From Candidatus Nomurabacteria bacterium (GTDB lineage Bacteria; Patescibacteriota; Minisyncoccia; Phycocordibacterales; UBA9973): DNA of 20,275 nt. The stretch spans positions 1 to 20,275 of the forward strand of contig JAHFNM010000013.1 in NCBI GenBank assembly GCA_023267415.1, written 5' to 3'. A model generated the notes under the pieces. That model was not told the DNA's origin. It made no database searches and saw only the letters and a list, made by a program, of their open reading frames with translations. The position numbers and the translations under genes are program-made. This document shows positions 11,775-18,599 of this stretch, piece by piece (within the stretch, counting starts at the first letter, position 1; each line of letters opens with the position of its first letter).

Positions 11775-11794
11775 AGCCTATGGCATGATAGGCT
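11775..11794. promoter_or_regulatory. Dyad between divergent pyrF and pyrD
   Basis: AGCCTAT (11775-11781) and ATAGGCT (11788-11794) form an inverted repeat with a 6-bp centre. It touches the -35 region of pyrF (11767-11772). If TAAAAT at 11810-11815 is the pyrD -10, it also covers the pyrD -35 position, where no good hexamer is visible. It is placed where an operator for both genes would lie; no regulator is identified. Confidence 0.45.
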
Positions 11795-11824
11795 CAAGCA
11801 AACAAACGCTAAAATTTCCTTGAT

Positions 11825-12724
11825 ATGAAACAACAAACTGGTTACTTCGTAATGAATGCCGCCGGAACATGCAAAAACCTGGAGGACGTCATCAATCTGT
11901 GCAAGGTCGATGACCTGAGCGCGATACTGCTTGGATCTGTGACAATGTTAAAGCGAGCTGGAAACAGCGGCGATGTCTATAATAGTACGAGTCGGCTGGG
12001 AACGCTCAATTCTCTCGGGATGAATAATGCCGGCTTCGATCATTATGCAAGCATACTGCCTGCGATGGTGAATCTGGCGCATACAAACGAAAAAAAATTC
12101 GGCATTTCAGTGGCAGCTATCGATGGTATTGAAGAATACATCCAGATGGCAGAGAAAAGCATCCGGCTCGGGGTTGATTTTATCGAACTGAACGGAGGCT
12201 GCCCCAATGTGTGGGACAGTGGCAAACAACACCGCATTTTGACGTTTGACCCAATATCCTGCCAGCAACTCTTTTCAGGTATGCAAAAATGTATGCCGAA
12301 TGACGCCAATGTGTATTTCAAAGTCTCGCCCATTTCCGATCCCGCATACATACAGGATCTCGCGCTTGTCATCAATGAATATCCTGTTATCACGGGCATT
12401 ACAGCGACAAACACATTTCCAAACGGACACGGAAGGGATTCGACAGGAAGAAAACTCATTTCTGTCGGCAAAGGACTTGCCGGAGTAAGCGGTTTGTCCT
12501 TAAAGTACATCAGCAAGGGGCAAGTGCTGCAATGGCATGATTACCTGCTTCCGGAAAAAGAGATCATTGCCGCCGGTGGAATAGACTGCGGACAGGATAT
12601 CCTTGATTACGGCGCAAACGGTGCGGTCAAGTTTCAAATAGGCACAGCACTCTTCGACAAAGGTCTCTCGATCTTTGGCACAGTGCTTGCCGAAGCCGAA
12701 CAATTGCGCGAAAGTTACGCGTGA
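11825..12724 (+). CDS. pyrD: Dihydroorotate dehydrogenase, class 1-like
   Basis: PyrD oxidises dihydroorotate to orotate using FMN. The 299-residue barrel shows NAAGTCKN at the N-terminus, GSVTMLKRAGNSGD, RLGTLNSLGMNNAGFDHYAS (the LPNxGFD-type segment), DFIELNGGCPNVWDSGKQHR with the class 1 catalytic Cys126, YFKVSPISDP with a candidate FMN-contacting Lys166, and AAGGIDCGQDILDYGANGAV and FQIGTALFDKG at the phosphate-binding end. Cys as base and no N-terminal membrane extension place it in soluble class 1; the GKQ after CPNV resembles the class 1A (fumarate-type) form. No pyrK electron-transfer partner is present nearby. It has its own terminator. Confidence 0.88.
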   Translation: MKQQTGYFVMNAAGTCKNLEDVINLCKVDDLSAILLGSVTMLKRAGNSGDVYNSTSRLGTLNSLGMNNAGFDHYASILPAMVNLAHTNEKKFGISVAAIDGIEEYIQMAEKSIRLGVDFIELNGGCPNVWDSGKQHRILTFDPISCQQLFSGMQKCMPNDANVYFKVSPISDPAYIQDLALVINEYPVITGITATNTFPNGHGRDSTGRKLISVGKGLAGVSGLSLKYISKGQVLQWHDYLLPEKEIIAAGGIDCGQDILDYGANGAVKFQIGTALFDKGLSIFGTVLAEAEQLRESYA

Positions 12725-12735
12725 CCGACACAACC

Positions 12736-12776
12736 AAAAGCGTTTTCTCTGACTTCAGAGAAAACGCTTTTTATTT
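12736..12776 (+). terminator. Intrinsic terminator after pyrD
   Basis: The arms AAAAGCGTTTTCTCTGA (12736-12752) and TCAGAGAAAACGCTTTT (12755-12771) match perfectly over 17 bp, followed by TATTT. It stands 11 nt after the pyrD stop and overlaps the region that would be the -35 box of the pyrC promoter. Confidence 0.92.
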
Positions 12777-12802
12777 GCCAATTCTACAAATAATGGTAAT
12801 AT
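12775..12802 (+). promoter_or_regulatory. Promoter for pyrC
   Basis: TTGCCA (12775-12780) and TAATAT (12797-12802) are separated by 16 nt, with a TGG extended -10. The predicted start of transcription near 12809 supports the pyrC start codon at 12832. Confidence 0.65.
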
Positions 12803-12831
12803 CACGACGAACAATTAAAAACTTCAACAAG

Positions 12832-13869
12832 ATGGAATTTACAATCAGGAAGCCAAGCGACTTGCACACCCATGTAAGACAAGGAGAAATGCTCCCGGAA
12901 ATAGCCCGGATAACAGCATTTCGTTTTGCTTATATCGAAGTGATGCCCAACACGACTCCCTCGAAACAGACAGGGCCGGAAGCGATAGCGTATTACAACG
13001 AAATTCGCCCACACACCGGAGACACCGAAGTGATCGTGAGTATAAAAATCACTCCGGAAACGACGGAAGAGATCGTAGAAGAAGCTGTCAGATTGGGAGT
13101 CAAAGTCGGAAAACTGTATTTCGGCATCACTACAAATGAAGCTGAAGGCGCTCGCGGCATCGAACCATTCTATCCAGGCCTCAGAGCAATGGAAAAATAC
13201 GGGATGATTTTGTCAGTACATGGCGAAGCTGCTTACGACCCTGATGGAAAAAAGATCATAAACTTGCGGCGTGAAGCGGCATTCATTCCGATCGCCGAAC
13301 AGATCATCGCCGATTTTCCGCACTTGAAAGTGATCTTTGAGCACATTACCACAGGAGCAATGGTCAACTTCATCGTGAACAACAGCAGCAACAGATCGAT
13401 CGCTGCGACGATCACAGATCATCATCTTCGCGACGACATTGATTCAATACTCGGTTTTGTAACAGCTTCTGGTGAAGGAATAAACCCGCACAACTACCGC
13501 AAACCGATACCGAAGTTTCCTGAAGACCGCGACGCTCTCGTATGGGCAGCAACAAATGGACTCCCTTGCTTCTTTTATGGAAGCGACAGCGCTCCTCATG
13601 CGACAGAAACCAAGGAATGTTGCTGCGGAAAACCAGGCGTATTCTCAGCGATGACGCGAATCGAAACGCTTGCCGAGGTCTTTGAAAAGGCAGGAAAGTT
13701 GAACAAACTCGAAGGATTTGCATCCATTTTTGGACCTCTGTTCTACGGAGTCAGCCCATCGCGAGAAACGATCACGCTCGTAAAGGAGCCGTGGCAAGTG
13801 CCTGTTGAATTCAACAATGTCACCAATTATCGCCAAGGAGAGGAAATCTCATGGCGAGTGAAAGAATAG
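12832..13869 (+). CDS. pyrC: Dihydroorotase, class II (E. coli PyrC type)
   Basis: PyrC closes N-carbamoyl-aspartate to dihydroorotate, using a two-zinc site. The zinc ligands are visible: His12 and His14 in LHTHVR, Lys94 (the carbamylated Lys, in GKLYFGITTNE), His130 in SVHGEAA, His171 in FEHITTGAM, and Asp252 in GSDSAPHATETKECCCG. The substrate-side PNTTPSKQTGPEAIAYY and the C-terminal FGPLFYGVSPSRETI also match class II. The length of 345 equals that of E. coli PyrC. An in-frame start 37 codons upstream (12721) would run through the pyrD terminator and the promoter, so the ATG at 12832, giving MEFTIRKPSD, is chosen. It is a single-gene unit. Confidence 0.95.
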   Translation: MEFTIRKPSDLHTHVRQGEMLPEIARITAFRFAYIEVMPNTTPSKQTGPEAIAYYNEIRPHTGDTEVIVSIKITPETTEEIVEEAVRLGVKVGKLYFGITTNEAEGARGIEPFYPGLRAMEKYGMILSVHGEAAYDPDGKKIINLRREAAFIPIAEQIIADFPHLKVIFEHITTGAMVNFIVNNSSNRSIAATITDHHLRDDIDSILGFVTASGEGINPHNYRKPIPKFPEDRDALVWAATNGLPCFFYGSDSAPHATETKECCCGKPGVFSAMTRIETLAEVFEKAGKLNKLEGFASIFGPLFYGVSPSRETITLVKEPWQVPVEFNNVTNYRQGEEISWRVKE

Positions 13870-13887
13870 TCATCAAACCCTATCGAC

Positions 13888-13914
13888 CCGCCCAATTTTT
13901 TGGGCGGTTTTTTT
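13888..13914 (+). terminator. Intrinsic terminator after pyrC
   Basis: CCGCCCAA (13888-13895) and TTGGGCGG (13900-13907) flank a TTTT loop and are followed by seven T. Confidence 0.92.
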
Positions 13915-13928
13915 ATATGCTTCCCTAT

Positions 13929-13957
13929 TTGACACCCTAATGAGACCGCAGTAGTGT
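13929..13957 (+). promoter_or_regulatory. Promoter for the second PRT-like gene
   Basis: TTGACA (13929-13934) and TAGTGT (13952-13957) are separated by 17 nt. CCCTATTTGACAC, ACCG and GTAGTGT are all shared with the promoter of the first PRT-like gene at 10018-10046. The leader is only about 12 nt. Confidence 0.65.
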
Positions 13958-13975
13958 GAGTCAAAATCACACGCT

Positions 13976-14941
13976 ATGGAATCCTTGAAAATATCACTTC
14001 CATCAAAAATCGAAACCAGGCTTTTGCAGGCACTGCTATGGTCCAACGCCATACAAGTGACACCGGATCCTCGCTTATATTTTGAATGGTCGCCGGAAAT
14101 ACGCACGCCCGTTTCGATAAATCCAAAAAGGCTATTCGCAACCCCGCACGACCGCGAGATCCTGGCGAAATGCTTTGCTTCTTTTGCAATGCAGCTAAGA
14201 ACCTCATTCGACTATATCTATGGCGCAACGATCCCAGGAATAGTTCATTCGCAAAGTGTGGGACCCGTAGTGCATAGACCAACCATCATGAGGATCAACC
14301 AAGATTTTTACGAATATGGCCCGCATCTGTTTGGCAAAACACCTCCTCCGAACAAAGACGGAAAATGTGTGATCGCCATTTCAAAATCAGCTATTCCTTA
14401 CGCAATGCAGTATGCGAACATGCACAAGAAAGCATTCGCCTGTATGGCATATGATTGGAAGGATCCAGACAGAAAACTCATCATCGGGCATCTCCTGCCC
14501 CAGACACGGGTCATACTGGTGTATCGCGACTGCGCGCCAAAAGAAGTGGAGGATGCAGAGAGGACTCTGCGAGAGAATCTCATTTCTCATATTTGCCGCT
14601 TCGATGTTTCGCCTTGGCGATCGCATAGAAAGATCGCTGCGAAAGATTTGAAAGGAAAAACGGCGGTCATGATATCGGATTCGTTCACCACAGCAGAACG
14701 GCTCGGCGAAGATCTAACATTTCTGCGCGGAACCGGCGCGATCTGCGAACACAATATCTCTGTGTTTTCCTACGATTTTGAAGCTCCAAAAAAGAACCTG
14801 CGGGGCTGTCTCAATCTTGCACTCGTGCACTTCGCTTCGCTGCATCAGTATTTGTGTGTCAAAAACGCCTTTTCCGAATCACAACTTTTAACAATGTGGC
14901 TTGAAATAAAAAGAATAGACACATTACTACGATCACTCTAA
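13976..14941 (+). CDS. Divergent orotate-PRT-like protein with duplicated half-domains
   Basis: The 321-residue protein has an OPRT-style N-terminus: IQVTPDPRLYFEWSPEIRTP followed by VSINPKRLFATPHDREILAK, like the loop before the first PRT strand of PyrE. Two similar substrate-loop segments follow, FDYIYGATIPGIVHSQSVGP (78-97) and CVIAISKSAIPYAMQYANMH (131-150). Two PRPP-loop-like segments also occur, VILVYRDCAPKEVEDAE (179-195) and AVMISDSFTTAERLGEDLTF (230-249). None keeps the full DD...TTG consensus; the second has DS and TTA. The C-terminal part with HNISVFSYDFEAPKKNLRG recalls OPRT VFTYG. It may be a fused or duplicated PRT with altered activity, or a non-catalytic relative such as a regulator. 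It is a single-gene unit, with a promoter matching the first PRT-like gene. The family call is inference; a gene is certain. Confidence 0.6.
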   Translation: MESLKISLPSKIETRLLQALLWSNAIQVTPDPRLYFEWSPEIRTPVSINPKRLFATPHDREILAKCFASFAMQLRTSFDYIYGATIPGIVHSQSVGPVVHRPTIMRINQDFYEYGPHLFGKTPPPNKDGKCVIAISKSAIPYAMQYANMHKKAFACMAYDWKDPDRKLIIGHLLPQTRVILVYRDCAPKEVEDAERTLRENLISHICRFDVSPWRSHRKIAAKDLKGKTAVMISDSFTTAERLGEDLTFLRGTGAICEHNISVFSYDFEAPKKNLRGCLNLALVHFASLHQYLCVKNAFSESQLLTMWLEIKRIDTLLRSL

Positions 14942-14974
14942 ACCCTCCCCTGCACTGCAGGGCGAGGGTTTTTT
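14941..14974 (+). terminator. Intrinsic terminator after the second PRT-like gene
   Basis: AACCCTC (14941-14947) pairs with GAGGGTT (14964-14970), and inner CCCTG with CAGGG, with one bulged C. A T-run follows. It begins at the last base of the stop codon. Confidence 0.85.
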
Positions 14975-14982
14975 ATTAGATA

Positions 14983-15014
14983 AAATAAAAACCCGCCTTT
15001 TTAGAGGACGGGTT
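14983..15014 (-). terminator. Intrinsic terminator of the 15037 gene
   Basis: On the minus strand AACCCGTCC pairs with GGCGGGTT (one bulge) and is followed by TTTATTTT. It lies 22 nt beyond the stop codon at 15037 and is back to back with the terminator of the plus-strand PRT-like gene. Confidence 0.75.
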
Positions 15015-15036
15015 CTGGAATTCATTTGTATTAAAA

Positions 15037-15948
15037 CTAAACAACTTCTCCTTTTTTGTCTTCAACGATCGCTTCTTTCAATTTGAGCAAATAAGCATAC
15101 TTTTCGACATCATCGCCTGAATGACAGGCGAGACGGAATGGTTCGATCACATCATCGAGGATTCCCTCAAATTGATCTTTCAGCTCTGCACGCATTTCCA
15201 GACTCAAGATGGGATTGGCCGGAATATCCGAAGCTGCCTTGCATTTTTTATACAGATCCGACAATTGTTCCGGCAGTGCGCGAACCAGATCATGTGTGTA
15301 ACTTGAATAGGCATTCATATCCACCTTGGCAAGAATATCCGTATGTGCGCGTAAAATCTGGAACCATTCTTGGTCGTCAATCTGTTCCGGATTTTCTTTT
15401 GCTGATGGAGGACAATGAAAGAATGGTACATTCTTTAGGCTTGCTATGCGGTCGCATATCGTTTTTGATTGATCGCTGCTTGTTAAATGATTGAGATACT
15501 TCTGCCATCTCGGCATAATATTATCGTGCAGCGCCAGGCTTCTTGAAGAAAAACCAATCTCCTCTATTGGACTAAAGCGCGGGAAATACTGGTAGTTGAG
15601 GTAATCCATGATTGAGTCCGAGGTGTTGGGCAAATTGAGAACAAAACGCTCAAGGAGTATTGCCTGCAGACGCTGTAAAACAATTTTTTGCTGAGATCTA
15701 TCAACATTCGTAACCATTGGGTCGCCTTTAGATTCCTCTTCAATTAATTCCTTTAATTTGAAATCAATAGTAGCCGGACTTAATTGAGAGATCTGATTAA
15801 GGAACCATCTGAGCGACTCAAGATCGTTTAATGCTTTTGTGCAGGATTCCTGCAAGTCCTTTTTTCCCTTTTTGAGACTTCGATTTCTTACAAGGAGATA
15901 GAACCCAAGACAAAAACCGGCAAAGATGATAATTTGATACGTTTCCAT
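15037..15948 (-). CDS. Hypothetical protein with an N-terminal membrane anchor, 303 aa
   Basis: I do not recognise the family. A hydrophobic segment at residues 5-20 (QIIIFAGFCLGFYLLV) is followed directly by a basic patch (RNRSLKKGKKDLQ). By the positive-inside rule this suggests a signal anchor with the large C-terminal domain in the cytoplasm. The rest is mainly helical and polar, with possible coiled-coil stretches (LQESCTKALNDLESLRWFLN and DLYKKCKAASDIPANPILSL). No enzymatic motif is visible. It has its own promoter (15982-16009) and terminator (14983-15014), stands on the ribosomal strand between the pyrimidine block and rplB, and is not in a shared transcript with either. Length and composition give no sign of frameshift. 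Confidence 0.75.
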   Translation of the reverse strand: METYQIIIFAGFCLGFYLLVRNRSLKKGKKDLQESCTKALNDLESLRWFLNQISQLSPATIDFKLKELIEEESKGDPMVTNVDRSQQKIVLQRLQAILLERFVLNLPNTSDSIMDYLNYQYFPRFSPIEEIGFSSRSLALHDNIMPRWQKYLNHLTSSDQSKTICDRIASLKNVPFFHCPPSAKENPEQIDDQEWFQILRAHTDILAKVDMNAYSSYTHDLVRALPEQLSDLYKKCKAASDIPANPILSLEMRAELKDQFEGILDDVIEPFRLACHSGDDVEKYAYLLKLKEAIVEDKKGEVV

Positions 15949-15981
15949 AAACTATGTTGTTTTTAAGTGATGTTCGAATTG

Positions 15982-16009
15982 AATTTAACACATAAATTTA
16001 ATTAGTCAA
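15982..16009 (-). promoter_or_regulatory. Promoter for the 15037 gene
   Basis: On the minus strand TTGACT (16004-16009) and TAAATT (15982-15987) are separated by 16 nt, with a TGT extended -10: the same 16-nt plus extended -10 layout as the rpsN and rpsS promoters. Confidence 0.65.
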
Positions 16010-16016
16010 CATATAC

Positions 16017-16048
16017 AAAAGAAGCCCCGCTGGCGCGGGGCTTCTTTT
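16017..16048 (-). terminator. Strong terminator after rplB
   Basis: AAAAGAAGCCCCGC (16017-16030) and GCGGGGCTTCTTTT (16035-16048) match perfectly over 14 bp, with loop TGGC. Read on the minus strand it closes unit A 18 nt after the rplB stop, where rpsS would usually follow. Confidence 0.93.
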
Positions 16049-16066
16049 GTATTGTTTATTCCTGGA

Positions 16067-16909
16067 TTATTTTCTCTTCTTTCCGACCACACGGCGGGAA
16101 ATGATGAGATGGTTTGAATACTTCTTCGGTCCACGAGTCTTGCGTCCTCCAGTGACCTTGCCCCAAAGGGTCTTTGGTCGCTTGGTTCCGCGTCCCTGGC
16201 GGCCTTCTCCACCTCCGTATGGGTGGTCGACGGCGTTCATGGCAGTACCGCGAACGGTTGGGCGGATTCCCTTGTGGCGGGAGCGTCCGGCCTTTCCGAT
16301 GTTCACAAGGTGATGCTCATCGTTCGAAACTTCACCGATCGTTGCCCAGCACTTTTCAGAAACCTTGCGGACTTCCGATGATGGGAGCTTCAAGAGTGTG
16401 TATCCGCCGTCGTTTGCCACAACCTGAGCGAAGTTACCCGCTGAGCGAACAAGCTTTGCTCCTCCTTCCGGCTTGAGTTCCACGTTGTACACGAATGTAC
16501 CAACTGGGATCTTGGTGAGTGGAAGACGGTTTGGCGTTACGAGATCGGCAGTGTCAGAGACGATGAATGTCGCGCCTGGGCGAACAGACTTTGGCGTGAG
16601 CATGTAGCGCTTCTCGCCGTCCTTGTAGACGACAAGAGAGATGAACGAAGTGCGGTTTGGATCGTACTCGACTGAGACGACCTTGGCCGGAATGTTCTTC
16701 TTGTCGAATTTGAAGTCGACGTCGCGGAAGAGCTTCTTGTTGCCGGCACCCTTGTGGCGCACCGTGATGCGTCCAAGGTTGTTGCGGCCCACGTCGCGCT
16801 TGCGACCGTGAGTGAGAGCCTTGTGAGGCTCGTCATGCGTGATCACGCCGCGGTATGTAACCGTGGTCATGTTTCGGCGGGATGGGGTTGTTGGTGCGTA
16901 TTTTTTCAT
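16067..16909 (-). CDS. rplB: 50S ribosomal protein L2
   Basis: L2 binds 23S rRNA and is needed for subunit association and peptidyl transfer. The 280-residue product begins MKKYAPTTPSRRNMTTVTYR, then THGRKRDVGRNNLGRITVRH, the SH3-like segment with AKVVSVEYDPNRTSFISLVV, KIPVGTFVYNVELKPEGGAK and, near the C-terminus, GTAMNAVDHPYGGGEGRQGR with the conserved VDHP(H)GGGEG loop, here with Tyr in place of the second His, and TLWGKVTGGRKTRGPKKYSN. Length is normal. It lies 33 nt after rplW. It is the last gene of unit A and is followed by a terminator instead of rpsS. Confidence 0.97.
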   Translation of the reverse strand: MKKYAPTTPSRRNMTTVTYRGVITHDEPHKALTHGRKRDVGRNNLGRITVRHKGAGNKKLFRDVDFKFDKKNIPAKVVSVEYDPNRTSFISLVVYKDGEKRYMLTPKSVRPGATFIVSDTADLVTPNRLPLTKIPVGTFVYNVELKPEGGAKLVRSAGNFAQVVANDGGYTLLKLPSSEVRKVSEKCWATIGEVSNDEHHLVNIGKAGRSRHKGIRPTVRGTAMNAVDHPYGGGEGRQGRGTKRPKTLWGKVTGGRKTRGPKKYSNHLIISRRVVGKKRK

Positions 16910-16942
16910 AACTAAAAAGATTTAAGTAATCCGCGAGTGCGA

Positions 16943-17230
16943 TTACAGGACTTCGATCTTATCGCCCTTTTTCAAATAAACGTAAGCCTTCTTTCCAACG
17001 CTTGTAGCGCCAGGCTTACCCTTGCGGCCCTTCGCTGCTTTCGGAGCTGAAGGAACGGCGAGTGTGCGGACAGAGAGTGGAGTCACTTTGTAAAGCGTCT
17101 TCACTGCCTTTATGATCTCGCTCTTGGTTGCATCGAGTGCAACATCGAACGTGTATGCATTCTGTTCGGAAAGCACTGCTGCTTTTTCCGTGATGCGAGG
17201 ATTCTTAAGGATTGATCCGAGATTTTTCAT
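16943..17230 (-). CDS. rplW: 50S ribosomal protein L23
   Basis: L23 lies at the tunnel exit and is the main docking site for trigger factor and SRP. The 95-residue product shows SILKNPRITEKAAVLSEQNA, YTFDVALDATKSEIIKAVKT, LYKVTPLSVRTLAVPSAPKA and a C-terminal KKAYVYLKKGDKIEVL. The PRITEK and Y(T/K)F-V...A-K-EI-AV pattern identifies the family. It follows rplD with a 3-nt gap. The start at 17230 is in an ATATATG context. Confidence 0.96.
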   Translation of the reverse strand: MKNLGSILKNPRITEKAAVLSEQNAYTFDVALDATKSEIIKAVKTLYKVTPLSVRTLAVPSAPKAAKGRKGKPGATSVGKKAYVYLKKGDKIEVL

Positions 17231-17233
17231 ATA

Positions 17234-17911
17234 TTACTTCTTAGAAACGACGCATCGCTTCTCAAGGTTTTTAATGCTCATCTCTGGATCGACCACGATA
17301 AGATACTGGTGATTGAGCAAGTCGAATGTGTTCACGTCCTTCACGAGGCCGAGCGTGATCTGCGGAATGTTGCGGAAGCTCTGTGAAGCGACTTTGTCGA
17401 TGCTTGGGATGATCATCATAGCCTTTGGCTTGCGTGCAAGCTTGAGCTTTTCGAATCCCTTGATGCCGGCGAATGCCTGCACCATTTCTGCAGCGACAGA
17501 GGTCTTTGGAGTCTTGTCGAATCCGAGCGAGTCTACAAAGAGGATCTCACCGTCGCGAAGCTTGGCAGAGAGAACAACGGCGAGTGCTTTCGCGCTCATC
17601 TTCTTGTTCACTTTCTGCTTGTAGTTCTTCTCGGCGAGAGGACCGTGCGTGACTCCTCCACCCTTCCAGATCGGAGAGCGGGATGAGCCGTGACGAGCGC
17701 GTCCGGTTCCCTTCTGCTTCCATGGCTTCTTTCCTCCTCCGCGAACTTCATCGCGTCCTTTGGTGTCAGCGGTTCCGGCACGAGTGTTAGCAGTGATCGC
17801 ATGCACGACTTGGTGCACGAGGTCGCCGTTCCAGCTCTGTGCGAACACAGCCTCTGGAAGCGTAGCTTCGCCAGCGCTCTTTCCTTTTGAGTTATAGGTT
17901 GGTGTTTTCAT
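17234..17911 (-). CDS. rplD: 50S ribosomal protein L4
   Basis: L4 lines the tunnel constriction and in E. coli represses the S10 operon. The start at 17911 gives MKTPTYNSKGKSAGEATLPE; an upstream in-frame Met at 17965 overlaps the end of rplC and adds 18 non-homologous residues, so it is rejected. Key features: LVHQVVHAITANTRAGTADT, KGRDEVRGGGKKPWKQKGTG and RARHGSSRSPIWKGGGVTHG, the highly conserved L4 loop, followed by LFVDSLGFDKTPKTS-like LFVDSLGFDKTP and the C-terminal QYLIVVDPEMS. The length of 225 is slightly above the usual 205. It lies 4 nt after rplC. Confidence 0.96.
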   Translation of the reverse strand: MKTPTYNSKGKSAGEATLPEAVFAQSWNGDLVHQVVHAITANTRAGTADTKGRDEVRGGGKKPWKQKGTGRARHGSSRSPIWKGGGVTHGPLAEKNYKQKVNKKMSAKALAVVLSAKLRDGEILFVDSLGFDKTPKTSVAAEMVQAFAGIKGFEKLKLARKPKAMMIIPSIDKVASQSFRNIPQITLGLVKDVNTFDLLNHQYLIVVDPEMSIKNLEKRCVVSKK

Positions 17912-17915
17912 ACGA

Positions 17916-18533
17916 TTATTTCGTGATGATCTCAAGCATAGTACCGCGTCGACCTGGGACTGCACCGGAAATGAGGAGTGTGTTTGTCTCCGGATCTACG
18001 GCGAGTACTTTCAAATTGCGTACAGTGATTCGGTCGCTACCCATGCGTCCTCCCATGCGCATTCCTTTTGGAACGCGGTTGCGGAGGCCTCCGCCGATCG
18101 ATCCTGGTGCACGCTCAGAGTGTTTCTGACCGTGCGAACGTGGACCACCTTTGAAGTTGTGTCGCTTGATGACGCCCTGGAATCCCTTTCCTTTCGAAGT
18201 GCCTGAGACGACGACGATGTCGCCAACAGCAAACGCTTCTGAGGTGATCGTGTCTCCTGCATTGATCGCTTCCATATCGGAAGGCTCCATGCGGAATTCG
18301 CGTACTTCAGAAAAGAGACCTTTGTCGCCGAAGTGTCCTTTGAGTGCGGCGCTGACTCGGCTCGCCTTGCGGGTGCCGTAGCCAACCTGGACTGCAGAGT
18401 ATCCATCGGTTTCCTTTGTTTTCTTCTGCGTGACCACGATCGGGCCGGCAGTGACTATCGTAGCCGGATGCACCTTGCCGTCTTCGGCAAAGAACTCCGT
18501 CATTTCTACTTTTGTTCCTAGTATGAATTTCAT
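17916..18533 (-). CDS. rplC: 50S ribosomal protein L3
   Basis: L3 is an early-assembly protein near the peptidyl transferase centre. The 205-residue product has MKFILGTKVEMTEFFAEDGK, QVGYGTRKASRVSAALKGHF, SKGKGFQGVIKRHNFKGGPR and SHGQKHSERAPGSIGGGLRN, the central extension, then GMRMGGRMGSDRITVRNLKV and the end SGAVPGRRGTMLEIITK. Seen difference: the residue equal to E. coli Gln150, the methylated Gln after GSIG, is Gly here. It is separated from rpsJ by a 66-nt spacer, long for this operon, with a direct repeat of AGCGGAC (18545-18551 and 18557-18563). Confidence 0.97.
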   Translation of the reverse strand: MKFILGTKVEMTEFFAEDGKVHPATIVTAGPIVVTQKKTKETDGYSAVQVGYGTRKASRVSAALKGHFGDKGLFSEVREFRMEPSDMEAINAGDTITSEAFAVGDIVVVSGTSKGKGFQGVIKRHNFKGGPRSHGQKHSERAPGSIGGGLRNRVPKGMRMGGRMGSDRITVRNLKVLAVDPETNTLLISGAVPGRRGTMLEIITK

Positions 18534-18599
18534 TGTTTTTTTTCAGCGGACCAGAGAGCGGACTAAATCATTTCGTCTCTGTTCTTGAATTGATAGTGG

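Noticed and set aside
12721..12831. Upstream in-frame extension of pyrC from 12721
   Set aside because: It runs through the pyrD terminator and the pyrC promoter, and the extra residues have no match in PyrC; the ATG at 12832 gives the standard start.
10093..14941. pyrK or carAB or pyrB hidden in the pyrimidine block
   Set aside because: All five genes there are accounted for, and none shows an iron-sulfur, ATP-grasp or carbamoyltransferase motif.
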